Of a stretch of DNA of 64,000 nt, positions 10,449 to 20,591 are shown in pieces. Location: contig NZ_JMPS01000064.1 in NCBI RefSeq assembly GCF_000735455.1, forward strand, positions 160,869 through 224,868. The letters are read 5' to 3'. Made by a program: the position numbers and the translations under genes. Under the pieces are notes generated by a model, which ran no database searches, was not told the DNA's origin, and saw only the letters and a program-made list of their open reading frames with translations. Source of the DNA: Yokenella regensburgei ATCC 49455. GTDB lineage: Bacteria > Pseudomonadota > Gammaproteobacteria > Enterobacterales > Enterobacteriaceae. Positions within the stretch are counted from its first letter, which is position 1, and each line of letters begins with the position of its first letter.

Positions 10449-12038
10449 TCAGCTAAGCGACAATAGCTGGCGGGTATATTCCTGCTGCGGTGCGGCAAAT
10501 ACGCGCTGACATTCTCCCTGCTCCACGACTTCTCCCTGACGCAATACAATCACCTGATGGCACAGTGAACGCACTACGTGCAGATCGTGGCTGATAAAAA
10601 TATACGCCAGACGATACTTCTCCTGCAGTGCTTTCAGCAGGGTGAGGATTTGCGCCTGTACGGTTCTGTCGAGCGACGACGTCGGCTCATCCAGCACGAT
10701 AAGCTCTGGTTTTAAGATAAGCGCACGGGCAATGGCGATACGCTGCCGTTGGCCACCGGAAAAGGCGGCCGGATAACGCAAGCGGCTGTCAGGCTCTAAT
10801 CCCACCTCCTGCATCACCCGGATCACTTCCTGCTCACGCTGTTCTGCGCTGAGGGTGGGCTGGTGAACGCGTAAACCTTCCTCGATGATCTGCTGGACGT
10901 TAAAACGCGGGTTAAGCGATGAATTCGGATCCTGAAACACCACCTGAATCCGATGGCGCAGCGGTAAGAGCTGTTTGCGGTTGCGCCCCTGAAGCGCCTG
11001 GCCGTCAAAGACGATGTTGCCTTCAGAGGCGATAAGACGCAGCAGCGCCAGCCCGGTGGTGCTTTTCCCGGAGCCCGATTCCCCCACCAGTCCCAGCGTT
11101 TCTCCGGCGTGCAGCGTAAAGCTTACGTTGCGCACCACCTGATTGTTATCCACCACCTTGCGCAGAATGCCTTTTCGCACCGGGAAAGCCACGCTGAGGT
11201 TCTCAACGCTGAGCAGCGGGCGGTTTTCTTCCCGCAGCGGCACCGGGTTACCGGAAGGCTCGCTGTTGAGCAACCGGCGGGTGTAGGGGTGTTGAGGCGC
11301 GAGGAAAAGGGCCGCGGCACGGTTTTGCTCGACGCAGCGACCGTTTTGCATCACCGCGACGTTATCCGCCAGTTTACGCACAATGCTCAGGTTGTGGGTG
11401 ATGAACAGCAGACCCATATTGAGCTCGTTGCGCAGTTCGCGCAGCAGTTGCAGAATTTGCGCCTGAACGGAGACGTCGAGCGCGGTAGTGGGCTCGTCGG
11501 CAATCAGCAGCTCAGGTTTGGTGAGTAACGCCATGGCAATCATCACCCGCTGGCGTTCACCGCCGGAGAGCTGATGCGGGTAGTCGGCAAGGCGTTTTGC
11601 GGCGTTGCGAATACCGACTCTGTCGAGACAGTCGAGGATCTCGGCGCGCGCCGGGATTTTGCGCATCCCGCGATGCAGCGAAAGCACCTCATACAGCTGT
11701 TTCTCGAGAGTATGCAGCGGGTTGAGCGAGACCATCGGCTCCTGGAATATCATCGCGATACGGTTACCGCGTACTCCGCGCAGGGTGCGCTCGTCGGCAT
11801 GCAGCAGCGACTGGTTGTGAAACAGGATGTCACCGGTGGGGTAGCTTACCGGCGGCTGGGGCAGCAGGCGCAGTACCGACAGCGCCGAGACGCTTTTTCC
11901 GGAACCGGATTCCCCGACCAGCGCCAGCGTTTCACCGGCCGCTATCTGCAGCGATAACTCGCTGACCACCGTGCGGCTTTTTCCTCTGTCGGTGAAGGCG
12001 ATGGAGAGATTATCAATCTGTAGTAAGGGCGCACTCAT
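10449..12038 (-). CDS. yejF: Microcin C/peptide ABC importer, fused double ATPase YejF
   Basis: The product is 529 residues and contains two complete ABC ATPase domains in one chain. Walker A is GESGSGKS at about residue 44 and again about residue 323. The signatures are LSGGERQRV and FSGGQRQRI, and the Walker B motifs are LLIADEPTT and LIVLDEPTS. It energises uptake through YejB/YejE of peptides, including the Trojan-horse antibiotic microcin C in E. coli. I chose the ATG at 12038 ([15 protein letters not shown]), which follows the yejE stop by 1 base and gives the usual length. Confidence 0.95.
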   Translation of the reverse strand: MSAPLLQIDNLSIAFTDRGKSRTVVSELSLQIAAGETLALVGESGSGKSVSALSVLRLLPQPPVSYPTGDILFHNQSLLHADERTLRGVRGNRIAMIFQEPMVSLNPLHTLEKQLYEVLSLHRGMRKIPARAEILDCLDRVGIRNAAKRLADYPHQLSGGERQRVMIAMALLTKPELLIADEPTTALDVSVQAQILQLLRELRNELNMGLLFITHNLSIVRKLADNVAVMQNGRCVEQNRAAALFLAPQHPYTRRLLNSEPSGNPVPLREENRPLLSVENLSVAFPVRKGILRKVVDNNQVVRNVSFTLHAGETLGLVGESGSGKSTTGLALLRLIASEGNIVFDGQALQGRNRKQLLPLRHRIQVVFQDPNSSLNPRFNVQQIIEEGLRVHQPTLSAEQREQEVIRVMQEVGLEPDSRLRYPAAFSGGQRQRIAIARALILKPELIVLDEPTSSLDRTVQAQILTLLKALQEKYRLAYIFISHDLHVVRSLCHQVIVLRQGEVVEQGECQRVFAAPQQEYTRQLLSLS

Positions 12039-12039
12039 G

Positions 12040-13065
12040 CTACACCGCCTTGTTCGGGTCGAAGGCATCGCGCACGGCTTCGCCTATAAAAATCAGCAGT
12101 GATAGCAGCACTGCCACCGAGAGAAACGCGGTGATACCGAGCCACGGTGCCTGCAGGTTGTTTTTGCCCTGTAGCAACAGCTCGCCAAGCGACGGCGAAC
12201 CCAGCGGCAGACCAAAGCCAAGGAAATCCAGCGAGGTCAGCGTGGTGATAGAGCTGCACAAAATAAAGGGCAGGAAGGTGAGGGTGGCCACCATCGCGTT
12301 TGGCAGCATATGGCGAAAGATAATGCCGCGATCGTTAACGCCCATTGCCTGGGCGGCGCGGATATAGTCAAAGTTACGCGTGCGCAGAAACTCCGCGCGC
12401 ACAACGCCTACCAGCGCCATCCAGCCAAAAATAACGGTAATGGCCAGCAGCCACCAGAAGTTGGGTTGCACAACGCTTGAGAGCAGGATGATGAGAAACA
12501 GCGTCGGCATTCCTGACCACACTTCGATAAAACGCTGGCACCACAGGTCAATCTTACCGCCGTAATAACCCTGAATCGCCCCGGCAAATACGCCCATTAC
12601 GCTTGAGCACAGCGTCAGCATCAGGCCGAACAGCACCGAAATACGCGTGCCGTAGAGAATGCGCGCCAGCACGTCACTCCCGTTGGCATCGGTACCCAGC
12701 CAGTTGGTGGCCGACGGCGGGGAAGGGAAGGGCTGATCGGTGGCAAAGTTAATACTGCTGGCGCCAAAGCGAATCGGTGCCCAGATAACCCAGCCGTTCT
12801 CTGTTAACTGCTTTTGCAGCCAGGGATCCTGGTAATCGGCGTTGGTCGCGAAATCACCGCCAAACTGGGCTTCGGTGTAGTCTTTAATAAACGGTACATA
12901 CAGGCTACCGCGGTATTCGACCAGCAGCGGCTTGTCGTTTGCCAGCAGTTCGGAGAACAGGCTGCAGGTAAACAGGATGAGGAACAGCCATAGCGACCAG
13001 TAACCGCGACGGTTGTGGCGAAAGCGAGCCCAGCGGGCTTCGTTGACGGGGTTTAAACGCAACAT
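12040..13065 (-). CDS. yejE: Microcin C/peptide ABC importer permease YejE
   Basis: The product is 341 residues, as in E. coli. A membrane helix near residue 30 precedes a periplasmic segment, and the DppC-type permease domain has its EAA loop (EFLRTRNFDYIRAAQAMG). Its start overlaps the yejB stop by one base (TGATG), showing translational coupling within yejABEF. Confidence 0.95.
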   Translation of the reverse strand: MLRLNPVNEARWARFRHNRRGYWSLWLFLILFTCSLFSELLANDKPLLVEYRGSLYVPFIKDYTEAQFGGDFATNADYQDPWLQKQLTENGWVIWAPIRFGASSINFATDQPFPSPPSATNWLGTDANGSDVLARILYGTRISVLFGLMLTLCSSVMGVFAGAIQGYYGGKIDLWCQRFIEVWSGMPTLFLIILLSSVVQPNFWWLLAITVIFGWMALVGVVRAEFLRTRNFDYIRAAQAMGVNDRGIIFRHMLPNAMVATLTFLPFILCSSITTLTSLDFLGFGLPLGSPSLGELLLQGKNNLQAPWLGITAFLSVAVLLSLLIFIGEAVRDAFDPNKAV

Positions 13066-14159
13066 CAGCGGCCCTCGAAATCAATGCGCGGATCCACCAG
13101 CGTATAGCTGATGTCGCTCAGAATGTTCAGCAGCAGGCCAATCAGGGTGAAGATATACAGCGTGCCGAACATCACCGGGTAGTCGCGCGAGATAGTGGCT
13201 TCATAGCCCAAAAGCCCCAGGCCGTTAAGTGAGAACATCACTTCAATCAACAGCGAGCCGGTAAAAAACATACTGATGAAGGTAGCGGGGAACCCGGCGA
13301 TAACCAGCAGCATGGCGTTACGAAAGATATGCTTCCACAGAATGTTCTTCTCACTGACGCCTTTGGCCCTGGCGGTCACTACGTACTGTTTACGGATCTC
13401 ATCGAGAAATGAGTTTTTGGTCAGCATTGTCAGTGCCGCAAAACCCCCTATCACCGTCGCCAGCACCGGCAGGGTGATATGCCACAGGTAGTCCGTCACC
13501 TGTTTATACCAGGGCAGGCTATCGAAATTCGCGGAGGTCAGCCCGCGCAGCGGGAAAAGATCGTACCAGGTGCCGCCCGCGAAAATCACAATCAGCAGAA
13601 TGGCGAACAGAAAGGCTGGAATGGCGTAGCCGATGATGATGAACGCGCTGCTCCAGGTATCAAAACGGCTGCCGTTATGCACCGCTTTACGGATCCCAAG
13701 CGGGATCGACACCAGATAGATAATGAGCGTACTCCACAGCCCCAGTGATGCAGAGACCGGCAGGCTCTCTTTGATGAGCTGTAGCACCGAGGCGCTGCGG
13801 AACAGGCTGTTACCGAAATCGAAACGCAGATAGTCGCCTAGCATCTTGAAATAGCGTTCGTGAATAGGCTTATCGAAGCCGTAGCGATGGGTTATCTCGG
13901 CAATGACTTCAGGATCCAGGCCGCGGCCACCGCGATAGTGGCTGTCGCTAATGTTGCTCACCCCGGTACGGGCATGGCTTGCCCCCATTCCCTCGCCGCC
14001 GCCGCCCGGCATCGCGCCGCGATCGCCAAACTGAATGGCGGCAATCGCCTGATCTACAGGGCCACCTGGAGCAATCTGTACAATGAAAAAATTAATGGTG
14101 ATGATGGCCCACAGCGTGGGGATCACCAGCAATAATCGGCGGATCAGATACGCACCCAT
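13065..14159 (-). CDS. yejB: Microcin C/peptide ABC importer permease YejB
   Basis: The product is 364 residues, as in E. coli. It is a DppB-type inner-membrane permease with a first helix [21 protein letters not shown] long periplasmic Gly-rich segment ([10 protein letters not shown]) is typical of YejB. The C-terminal conserved DPRIDFEGR is present. It is the second gene of yejABEF, 8 bases after yejA. Confidence 0.95.
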   Translation of the reverse strand: MGAYLIRRLLLVIPTLWAIITINFFIVQIAPGGPVDQAIAAIQFGDRGAMPGGGGEGMGASHARTGVSNISDSHYRGGRGLDPEVIAEITHRYGFDKPIHERYFKMLGDYLRFDFGNSLFRSASVLQLIKESLPVSASLGLWSTLIIYLVSIPLGIRKAVHNGSRFDTWSSAFIIIGYAIPAFLFAILLIVIFAGGTWYDLFPLRGLTSANFDSLPWYKQVTDYLWHITLPVLATVIGGFAALTMLTKNSFLDEIRKQYVVTARAKGVSEKNILWKHIFRNAMLLVIAGFPATFISMFFTGSLLIEVMFSLNGLGLLGYEATISRDYPVMFGTLYIFTLIGLLLNILSDISYTLVDPRIDFEGR

Positions 14160-14167
14160 ACTACTCC

Positions 14168-15976
14168 TTAACGTCGGTCCGCAGGCAGCTTCGCCGCTTT
14201 GTTAACGTCATACCACCAGGTGTCGAACCCGAGGGAATATACCGGACGCACCGCCGGATGAGAGAATTTATCCCAGTAGGCTATTCGGTCTTCAGCCATA
14301 TACCACATCGGTAACTGGTAGTAGTTCCACGTCAGTACACGATCCAGGGCTCTGCCCAGCGGCAGGAGCTTTTGCTTATTGCCCTGCCAGCGGATGATGT
14401 CGGCGATAAGTTTATCGACGACCGGGTTTTTGACGCCCGGCGCATTGTAGGTGGAATCAATGTACTCCGAGGCCCAGGCAATCCGCAGGCTGGAGCTCGG
14501 CCAGGGGGTTGCCTGCCAGAGTACCGGCATCATGTCATAGTCGCGGCTGCGCAGACGGTTATTCAACTGGGCGTTATCAATCTGGCGGATATCCAGCGTC
14601 ACCCCGATACGGCTGAGACTGTGCTGGAACGGCAGCACCCACTGGTTGTTGCCTCCGGCGCTCAGCAGCAGCTCAAAGCGCAGGGGTTGGCCGGTTTGTG
14701 CATTCACGCGCTGCTTGCCTTTCAGCGGCCAGCCTGCGGCATCCAGCAGCTGGTTGGCCTTCAGCAGATTTTCACGGTCGAAGCCATCGCCGTTTGAAAC
14801 CGGTGGTTGATAAATCGAGGTAAACACCTCCGGCGGCAGCTCATTTTTCATCGGCGCCAGCAGGGTGAGCTCGTCGGCATCCGGGTAGTTGCGCGCCGCG
14901 TATTCGGTATTCTGGAAATAGCTGTTTGCCCGACTGTAGGCCGAGTAAAACAACGCTTTATTCATCCATTCAAAGTCAAAGGCGAGCGTCACCGCCTCAC
15001 GCACGCGGCGGTCGGCAAACACCGGACGCTGAATATTAAAGGCCAGCCAGCGGGTATCCTGAGCCGAGGTATTCTTCTGTTCATCCTTCACAATGTTGTG
15101 ATTGGCGAAGTTCTTGCCGATGTAGCGGGTTGCCCAGTTTTTGGCGCTGCTCTCCACGCGCATATCGAAGGCCCCGGCTTTGAAGGCTTCGAACGCGACG
15201 TTGTCATCAAGGTAATAATCGTAGCGGATGGTGTCGAAATTCCAGCGTCCACGGTTTACCGGCAGGTTTGCCGCCCAGTAGTCTTTCACCCGCGAGTAAA
15301 CAATATACTGGCCCATTTTCCACTGGGTTATTTTGTAGGGACCGCTTGCCGGAGGTGGGGTAGAGAGCGGATCGCTGAGCTTATGGTTGCGCCAGAAATT
15401 CTCCGGCATGATGGGCAAAGAGAGCAGGCTGAGCATGTTTTCTTTGTCGGGCTTGGCAAGCTCAATGCGTACGGTCAGCGGTGCAATGGCCTTAACCGTG
15501 GTGCCCTTATAAATCAGGCGGAACTGTGGCACCCCTTCGGTCATAAATTTGTTGAAGGTGGAGGCCACATCCTTAGCGGTGATGGGGGAGCCGTCGTGAT
15601 AGCGCGCGCGGGGATTAATGGTAATTTCAGCCCACGAGAAGTCAGCAGCGTAGCGGGCCATGTCGGCAACCAGCGGATAGTAGCTTCCCGGTTCGTCATC
15701 GGAGGTGGTAAACAGGGTGTCGTACAGCGATTCGGTGCGCACGCCTGCTTTGCCGCGCAGGGCATAACGGTTGAAGTTATCGAAGGTGCCGAGCTCGGCG
15801 AGGGTAACGGAACCCCCTTTTGGGGCCGCCGGATTAACGTAGTCAAAATGATGAAAATCAACGGCATACTTCGGTTCACCAATGACGGAAAACGCGTAGC
15901 TTTCTTTTATAGCCTGGGCGTGGCTCTGTATGCAGAACAGGGTCAACATCAGGATTAACAGGCGTACAATCATCAC
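14168..15976 (-). CDS. yejA: Microcin C/peptide ABC importer substrate-binding protein YejA
   Basis: The product is 602 residues and belongs to the SBP family 5 (oligopeptide-binding) proteins. A signal peptide ([22 protein letters not shown]) directs it to the periplasm. Substrate-binding features include [19 protein letters not shown] near the N-terminus and [18 protein letters not shown]. It is the first gene of yejABEF. Confidence 0.95.
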   Translation of the reverse strand: MMIVRLLILMLTLFCIQSHAQAIKESYAFSVIGEPKYAVDFHHFDYVNPAAPKGGSVTLAELGTFDNFNRYALRGKAGVRTESLYDTLFTTSDDEPGSYYPLVADMARYAADFSWAEITINPRARYHDGSPITAKDVASTFNKFMTEGVPQFRLIYKGTTVKAIAPLTVRIELAKPDKENMLSLLSLPIMPENFWRNHKLSDPLSTPPPASGPYKITQWKMGQYIVYSRVKDYWAANLPVNRGRWNFDTIRYDYYLDDNVAFEAFKAGAFDMRVESSAKNWATRYIGKNFANHNIVKDEQKNTSAQDTRWLAFNIQRPVFADRRVREAVTLAFDFEWMNKALFYSAYSRANSYFQNTEYAARNYPDADELTLLAPMKNELPPEVFTSIYQPPVSNGDGFDRENLLKANQLLDAAGWPLKGKQRVNAQTGQPLRFELLLSAGGNNQWVLPFQHSLSRIGVTLDIRQIDNAQLNNRLRSRDYDMMPVLWQATPWPSSSLRIAWASEYIDSTYNAPGVKNPVVDKLIADIIRWQGNKQKLLPLGRALDRVLTWNYYQLPMWYMAEDRIAYWDKFSHPAVRPVYSLGFDTWWYDVNKAAKLPADRR

Positions 15977-16034
15977 CAGACGGCGTCCTCCCAGGTTAGC
16001 TAACGTTCTGTCTCAGAAGAATAATAAGAGACCC

Positions 16035-17597
16035 TTAGTCGGTTGTGAAATAATTTGCAGGGAGTGAGTGCGCCTTGACGAACTGCTCTAAGGTTAGCGG
16101 CCGGCTAATCCAGTACCCCTGCAGGAAATTCACCCCATGATCGCGCAGCCAGTGCGCCTGTTCCTGCGTCTCCACGCCTTCGGCAACCGTGACCAGTTTC
16201 ATCTTTCTGGCAAGCGTCAGCACGGTATCAAGCACCGGTGAGGTGACGGTCTCCGTCCCGATAGCGTTAATAAAGCCGCGATCGATTTTCAGGTAGTCAA
16301 AAGCGTAGCGCTCGAGATAAATCAGCGCGCTGTGGCCGGTACCAAAATCGTCGATAGCCACCTCAAAGCCCTCGTGGTGTAGCCATTCAAAGGCCTGCAT
16401 CGCATTTTTATGGTGCAGCGTATCGCGCTCGGTAATTTCCAGTACCACCTGGAAGTAGTTCGGCGGCAGCGAGGCGCTAAAGGTGCGCATATCGTCGCGG
16501 AAGCTCTCGGCATGAAGATGGCCCGGCGCAATATTTATTCCAAGCTTTGCCCCCGGTGGCAGCAGTTTTTGCAGCGTGGCGGCGTCGTCGGCAATGAGCT
16601 CAAACAGATGGCGGGTGAGGGGGACGATAAGCTGCTGCGCTTCAGCAAAATTAATGAACGCGTCCGGTGGGATCTCGCCTGCCACCGGATGATTCCAGCG
16701 CATCAGTACTTCGACCCCACGAATTTTCATATCTTCGGTGGAGACTACCGGCTGGTAAACCACATAGAACTGGTTACGTTTAATCGCCGAGAGGATCTCT
16801 TTACCGGGGCTGATGCGAATACTGAGAATGTAGTAACACAAGAGGCCAGTCACCAGGCCTACCACCAGCAGCAGCAGCAGGGCGTATTGTACATCATCCC
16901 GGGTCCAGAACTGTCCATAGAGGTAAATTTGCACCGGTAAATCGTTGAGGCTGGCGGTCCGCACCGGTTTCTGCGGCAGGGTAGCCGGGTCTATCAGATG
17001 TTGAGTGAAGGAGGTCAGCGCCAGGTGATTGACCACCAGTGCGATGCCGGAGAAGTTGTTCTGTTCACCAGAGTAGAGAATAAACGGCGTCAGGTTGGCA
17101 TTAACAGAGGCAAAGACCCCACGGTTTTTCATTAACGGGCTACGTACCCACAGCGCAAAGGCTGGGCTTGACGGCAGCATCGGGGTACCAGGCAGGATAG
17201 TCATATCCATCGCTTTACTGAGATCGATCTGCGGGACCAGCTCTTCGAAGGGGGCGTTCATGGGCCCGGTGGCCGACGAGCACACGGCGCGCTTATCCGT
17301 CACCAGTAAAAAGGCCCGAACGTTAACGCTAAAAGCGGCACGGGCGGTAAGCTCTTGCTGGATCTGTTCGCAAGGGCTCATCGTTAGTGGTTGCAGGTAA
17401 TCGACGGTGCTGCGTAGATCGGAGAAGTAGCCGTTCAGGTAGTTTTGCAGGTCCTTAATGACCGTATCGAACTGCTCGGAACGTTTGTGGTGGATCACCG
17501 AAAACTGAATACCTCCGGCCAGTATAGCGGCAACCAGTCCAACCAGAATACTGGTGAACAGGATCTTACGGCCAACGGAGAAGTAGCGGGTGAACAT
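16035..17597 (-). CDS. pdeN: CSS-motif EAL c-di-GMP phosphodiesterase PdeN (Rtn)
   Basis: The product is 520 residues. Two membrane helices (about 13-33 and 237-260) bracket a periplasmic redox-sensing CSS domain with the paired-cysteine pattern (SPCEQIQ and AVCSSATG). The EAL domain follows with complete catalytic motifs: EVLMRW, NIAPGHL, EITERD, DDFGTGHS and KIDRGFI, then AEGVETQEQ. It should hydrolyse c-di-GMP to pGpG. In E. coli rtn also lies between yejA and mepS. A 58-base gap separates it from yejA, so it may have its own promoter. Confidence 0.92.
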   Translation of the reverse strand: MFTRYFSVGRKILFTSILVGLVAAILAGGIQFSVIHHKRSEQFDTVIKDLQNYLNGYFSDLRSTVDYLQPLTMSPCEQIQQELTARAAFSVNVRAFLLVTDKRAVCSSATGPMNAPFEELVPQIDLSKAMDMTILPGTPMLPSSPAFALWVRSPLMKNRGVFASVNANLTPFILYSGEQNNFSGIALVVNHLALTSFTQHLIDPATLPQKPVRTASLNDLPVQIYLYGQFWTRDDVQYALLLLLVVGLVTGLLCYYILSIRISPGKEILSAIKRNQFYVVYQPVVSTEDMKIRGVEVLMRWNHPVAGEIPPDAFINFAEAQQLIVPLTRHLFELIADDAATLQKLLPPGAKLGINIAPGHLHAESFRDDMRTFSASLPPNYFQVVLEITERDTLHHKNAMQAFEWLHHEGFEVAIDDFGTGHSALIYLERYAFDYLKIDRGFINAIGTETVTSPVLDTVLTLARKMKLVTVAEGVETQEQAHWLRDHGVNFLQGYWISRPLTLEQFVKAHSLPANYFTTD

Positions 17598-17682
17598 AGA
17601 TGGACATTATCCCTGAGCGTAAAGCGTGATGATATGATATTGGCCGCTTGCCGCATCCGTGTCATGGCGAGGGCGCAAAAAA

Positions 17683-17714
17683 GCAAAAAAAAACACTGCC
17701 GCAGCAGTGTTTTC
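17683..17714 (-). terminator. Terminator of mepS
   Basis: The stem AACACTGC-CGCA-type loop-GCAGTGTT is followed by T8 on the minus strand, about 45 bases past the mepS stop. Confidence 0.85.
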
Positions 17715-17757
17715 CTGTTCATGCCTGCCGGCCAAGGGTAACCGACATGCAGAGAAT

Positions 17758-18327
17758 TTACGAACGGCTCAGAACCCGGCGCGCTTCGTTGTAGCGTTTA
17801 TTCCAGTATGGCTCGTTCATGCTGGAGATAGTTACGCCGCTGCTGGTGGAGGCGTGAACAAACTGGTTGTTGCCGATATAAATCCCGACATGACGACCCG
17901 TTGAGCCTGCACGGAACAGAACTAAATCACCGGTACGCAGCTGATTGCGCTTAATTGATTTACCGGTTTCCTGTTGCTCCCAGGTGGAGCGAGGTAACTC
18001 GAGGCCGAACTGCTCGCGGAATGTACGCTGTACAAAGGACGAACAATCTACGCCACGTTTGGTTTCGCCACCCAGACGGTAACGAACACCTTTCCAGCTT
18101 GCGTATTGATCCATCAGACGGGTTTTCACGTCGAGGTTACGCACCATGGTTTCAAATTCATCCTGAGAGGCTTGCAGTGACGAGGCATCTTCTATGCCCA
18201 CAGCACGCGTCTCAGGATGCATATTCTTGGCGGTATTACTGGTACTACATGCGGAGAGAAGGACCGCGACTGCTACGGCGGGGATAGCCCGCAACACATA
18301 TCTCAAAATCGGCTGAGATTTGACCAT
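17758..18327 (-). CDS. mepS: Murein DD-endopeptidase MepS (Spr), outer-membrane lipoprotein
   Basis: The product is 189 residues. A lipoprotein signal peptide ends in the lipobox LLSAC, with Cys27 as the acylated residue. An NlpC/P60 domain follows, with catalytic Cys in GVDCSSFVQ and His residues in GRHVGIYI and FVHASTS. It cleaves peptide cross-links in peptidoglycan to allow wall expansion. In E. coli its level is controlled by Prc/NlpI proteolysis. It is monocistronic, with its own terminator downstream. Confidence 0.96.
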   Translation of the reverse strand: MVKSQPILRYVLRAIPAVAVAVLLSACSTSNTAKNMHPETRAVGIEDASSLQASQDEFETMVRNLDVKTRLMDQYASWKGVRYRLGGETKRGVDCSSFVQRTFREQFGLELPRSTWEQQETGKSIKRNQLRTGDLVLFRAGSTGRHVGIYIGNNQFVHASTSSGVTISSMNEPYWNKRYNEARRVLSRS

Positions 18328-18694
18328 TTCGTTTATTTTCCCTTGAAGTCCTTAACGAAAAAATCGTTATAAAAAATGCCAAACGTGTCGAGACTAAATA
18401 CCTGCCGGCAATGAGACAATTCTTTATCTACAAAACTGTGGGCTACCGCACAAAATTATTCAAAATGTGAATAATTGAGGTCTGTACAGCAAAACGAGAT
18501 TGAGGTTACCTCATCAGGGTGACCATTGCGAGCGCTTTTGCCGCTTTTTTTATAAGAAAATGTGATACAGAAAGTGACAAAATAGCATAGCGCAAAATAG
18601 CAGCAATTTCGGATAAAAATTATCCAATTCGCTCATTTATAAGCGCTTTATTGTGACGAGAAGATGACAAAATTGAATAAAAAAACGGCAGTCA
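18328..18694. other. mepS-lpxT intergenic region
   Basis: About 370 bases of AT-rich DNA hold no supportable gene. This stretch presumably contains the mepS promoter and 5' leader on the minus strand. No operator was recognised. Confidence 0.4.
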
Positions 18695-18726
18695 ATTATC
18701 AAGGATCGAAAACGATCCTTGATAAT
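18695..18726 (-). terminator. Perfect 14-bp hairpin after lpxT
   Basis: The arms ATTATCAAGGATCG and CGATCCTTGATAAT are perfect complements around a 4-base A loop, 20 bases past the lpxT stop. On the minus strand a T7 tract follows only after about 10 more bases, so this is an atypical terminator. The stem carries two GATC sites. Confidence 0.55.
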
Positions 18727-18745
18727 GAGCGTTAATTAATTCGGA

Positions 18746-19459
18746 TTAGTGATGGCTATTTTGCGGTGGCCATGTGGGTAAATAACGTTCAAAAAAGCCA
18801 ACGACCTTGTCGCTGAGCGGAGTCATCAGTACCCAGGGCAGGCCAATCAGAACGGCAGAAAGCGATCCGACGGCAATATCGCTGAACCAGTGGGCGCCAA
18901 TCATGACGCGTGGGAAGGCAAAAACCACGGTAATTATCAGGGAAATTAACAATGCTTTCACACCGAAATAACGCCACATAAAACCGCTGAATATGAGCAG
19001 CATCATCCCATGATCGCCGGGAAAACTGGCTTTTGAGGCATCTTTGGTGGGGAAAGATATTATGTCACTGACCCGATAAATATCCTTAAACCACAGCGTT
19101 GGGCTCATGCGCTTAACCGGTAGCAGATGCTGTGCCAGCTGGTTAATAGTCACTGCCGCCAACAGCATGGTCAGCCCGATGGCGATAATGCGGCGTTTGC
19201 CGTGGGCATCGCTTGAAAACCAGTAGCAGAGCATCAGGCAACCCATCGCCAGCAGGGAGCAGGCGTCAAAGGCGCGGGTATTGGTGATGGCAAGGAACCA
19301 GGCCCAGGTGCGGCTGGCACCCAGACCCTGGTTAAAGAAGTGGAAAATGGTGGAGTCCAGCGGTAACCAGTAGCCATGACTGACCGGCAGGTACCAGGAT
19401 AAAAACAGCGCCGCACCTGCAGCGCTTAAGAGTAGATTCAAAGAAAGTCGGGTATTCAT
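18746..19459 (-). CDS. lpxT: Kdo2-lipid A phosphotransferase LpxT (YeiU)
   Basis: The product is 237 residues, the E. coli length, when started at MNTRLSLNLLLSAAG. A TTG start upstream would add nine residues and is less likely. It is a polytopic PAP2-family inner-membrane enzyme with the motifs FPGDHGMML and RVMIGAHWFSDIAVG. LpxT moves a phosphate from undecaprenyl pyrophosphate to the 1-phosphate of lipid A. It follows yeiR by about 35 bases and may be co-transcribed with it. Confidence 0.92.
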   Translation of the reverse strand: MNTRLSLNLLLSAAGAALFLSWYLPVSHGYWLPLDSTIFHFFNQGLGASRTWAWFLAITNTRAFDACSLLAMGCLMLCYWFSSDAHGKRRIIAIGLTMLLAAVTINQLAQHLLPVKRMSPTLWFKDIYRVSDIISFPTKDASKASFPGDHGMMLLIFSGFMWRYFGVKALLISLIITVVFAFPRVMIGAHWFSDIAVGSLSAVLIGLPWVLMTPLSDKVVGFFERYLPTWPPQNSHH

Positions 19460-19493
19460 CACTGTACTATTTAAAACGAGAAGCAAAACGTCG

Positions 19494-20471
19494 CTAACGG
19501 ATACGGAGCTTTAAAAGCGCACTCTGGAGGCTGTTCCAGTCGGCGTCTGACTCATTGATAAGCTCAATGCGGCTATCGGGAGGTGCTACGCTCTGCGTTT
19601 CAATATGCAGATCCAGCCCTTGGCGGTTGATACGCACCAGACCCTCCGGGATACGCATTACCCCTTTTACGCGGGTGACCGGGGCGAGCCGCGCCCACTC
19701 CAGTAAACCAATGGTATCAAACTCGGTGTCAGGGTCAAAAATCCAGCCGCAGGCGTGGTAACCCTGACCGCTGTTCGCACTGCGCCGCCAGCGCTGGTTC
19801 TCCGGCAAACTCAGGGCGGCAAGCCCTTTGCGTGAGGCGTGACTGTGAGCATGCTCGGCGCTCTCCGGCAGCGGGGTAAGGTTGCTACGCGGGAGATCCA
19901 GCAATCTTTGCGGCAGATTGCCCTGAGTGGCGATATAGCGCTCTCGGCCTTCGCCGTGTTGTTGCCACCACTGCTCCAGGGCCTGCTGGCTCTCAACGGT
20001 TGCGCGGTCAGCTTTGTTAGCGATAACCACGTCCGCCGCCGCCAGCTGGTCGCGGAAGTTTTCGTTGTTCAGCACTTTGTCGTCCAGGAGCTGACGAGGG
20101 TCAAGCAGGCACAGGGTGGCGCGCAAATCTATCCACGGCTCATAAACCGGAGCGGTCAGAATATCGAGGATTTGTTTTGGGTGCCCAAGGCCGGTGGGCT
20201 CAATAAGCAGGCGGTCGGGTTTTCCTTGTCGCAGCAGCGTGTTCAACCCCACCTGCATCGGCAGACCGTTGACGCAGCACATGCAGCCACCAGGGATCTC
20301 TTTTAACAGCGCACCGCTATCAGCGAGCAGGGCGCCATCTATACCCACTTCGCCAAATTCGTTAACCAGTACGGCCCACTTTTCGTCAGCGGGCTTATTC
20401 GCCAGCAGGTGCAGAATAGACGTGGTTTTGCCGCTACCGAGAAACCCGGTAATGAGGTTTGTTTTCGTCAC
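19494..20471 (-). CDS. yeiR: Zinc-binding G3E-family GTPase YeiR
   Basis: The product is 325 residues and belongs to the CobW/P47K (COG0523) family. It has a P-loop (GFLGSGKT, residues 9-16), the metal-binding motif GCMCC (about residue 62), a G4 motif NKAD and a His-rich stretch (EHAHSHAS). The CobW C-terminal domain follows. The family includes zinc metallochaperones; E. coli YeiR binds zinc and hydrolyses GTP. No Zur box was recognised upstream. Confidence 0.9.
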   Translation of the reverse strand: MTKTNLITGFLGSGKTTSILHLLANKPADEKWAVLVNEFGEVGIDGALLADSGALLKEIPGGCMCCVNGLPMQVGLNTLLRQGKPDRLLIEPTGLGHPKQILDILTAPVYEPWIDLRATLCLLDPRQLLDDKVLNNENFRDQLAAADVVIANKADRATVESQQALEQWWQQHGEGRERYIATQGNLPQRLLDLPRSNLTPLPESAEHAHSHASRKGLAALSLPENQRWRRSANSGQGYHACGWIFDPDTEFDTIGLLEWARLAPVTRVKGVMRIPEGLVRINRQGLDLHIETQSVAPPDSRIELINESDADWNSLQSALLKLRIR

Positions 20472-20591
20472 GTTCGCTCCAGGAGGTCACTATTGTAATG
20501 TTGTAACAGTTCTATCCTGACGAAAAAAAGGCGAAAAGAGAAGGTTTGCGGCGGGCAGATTGCCTCTCTGCCCGCTAAATAGCAGAAACTG

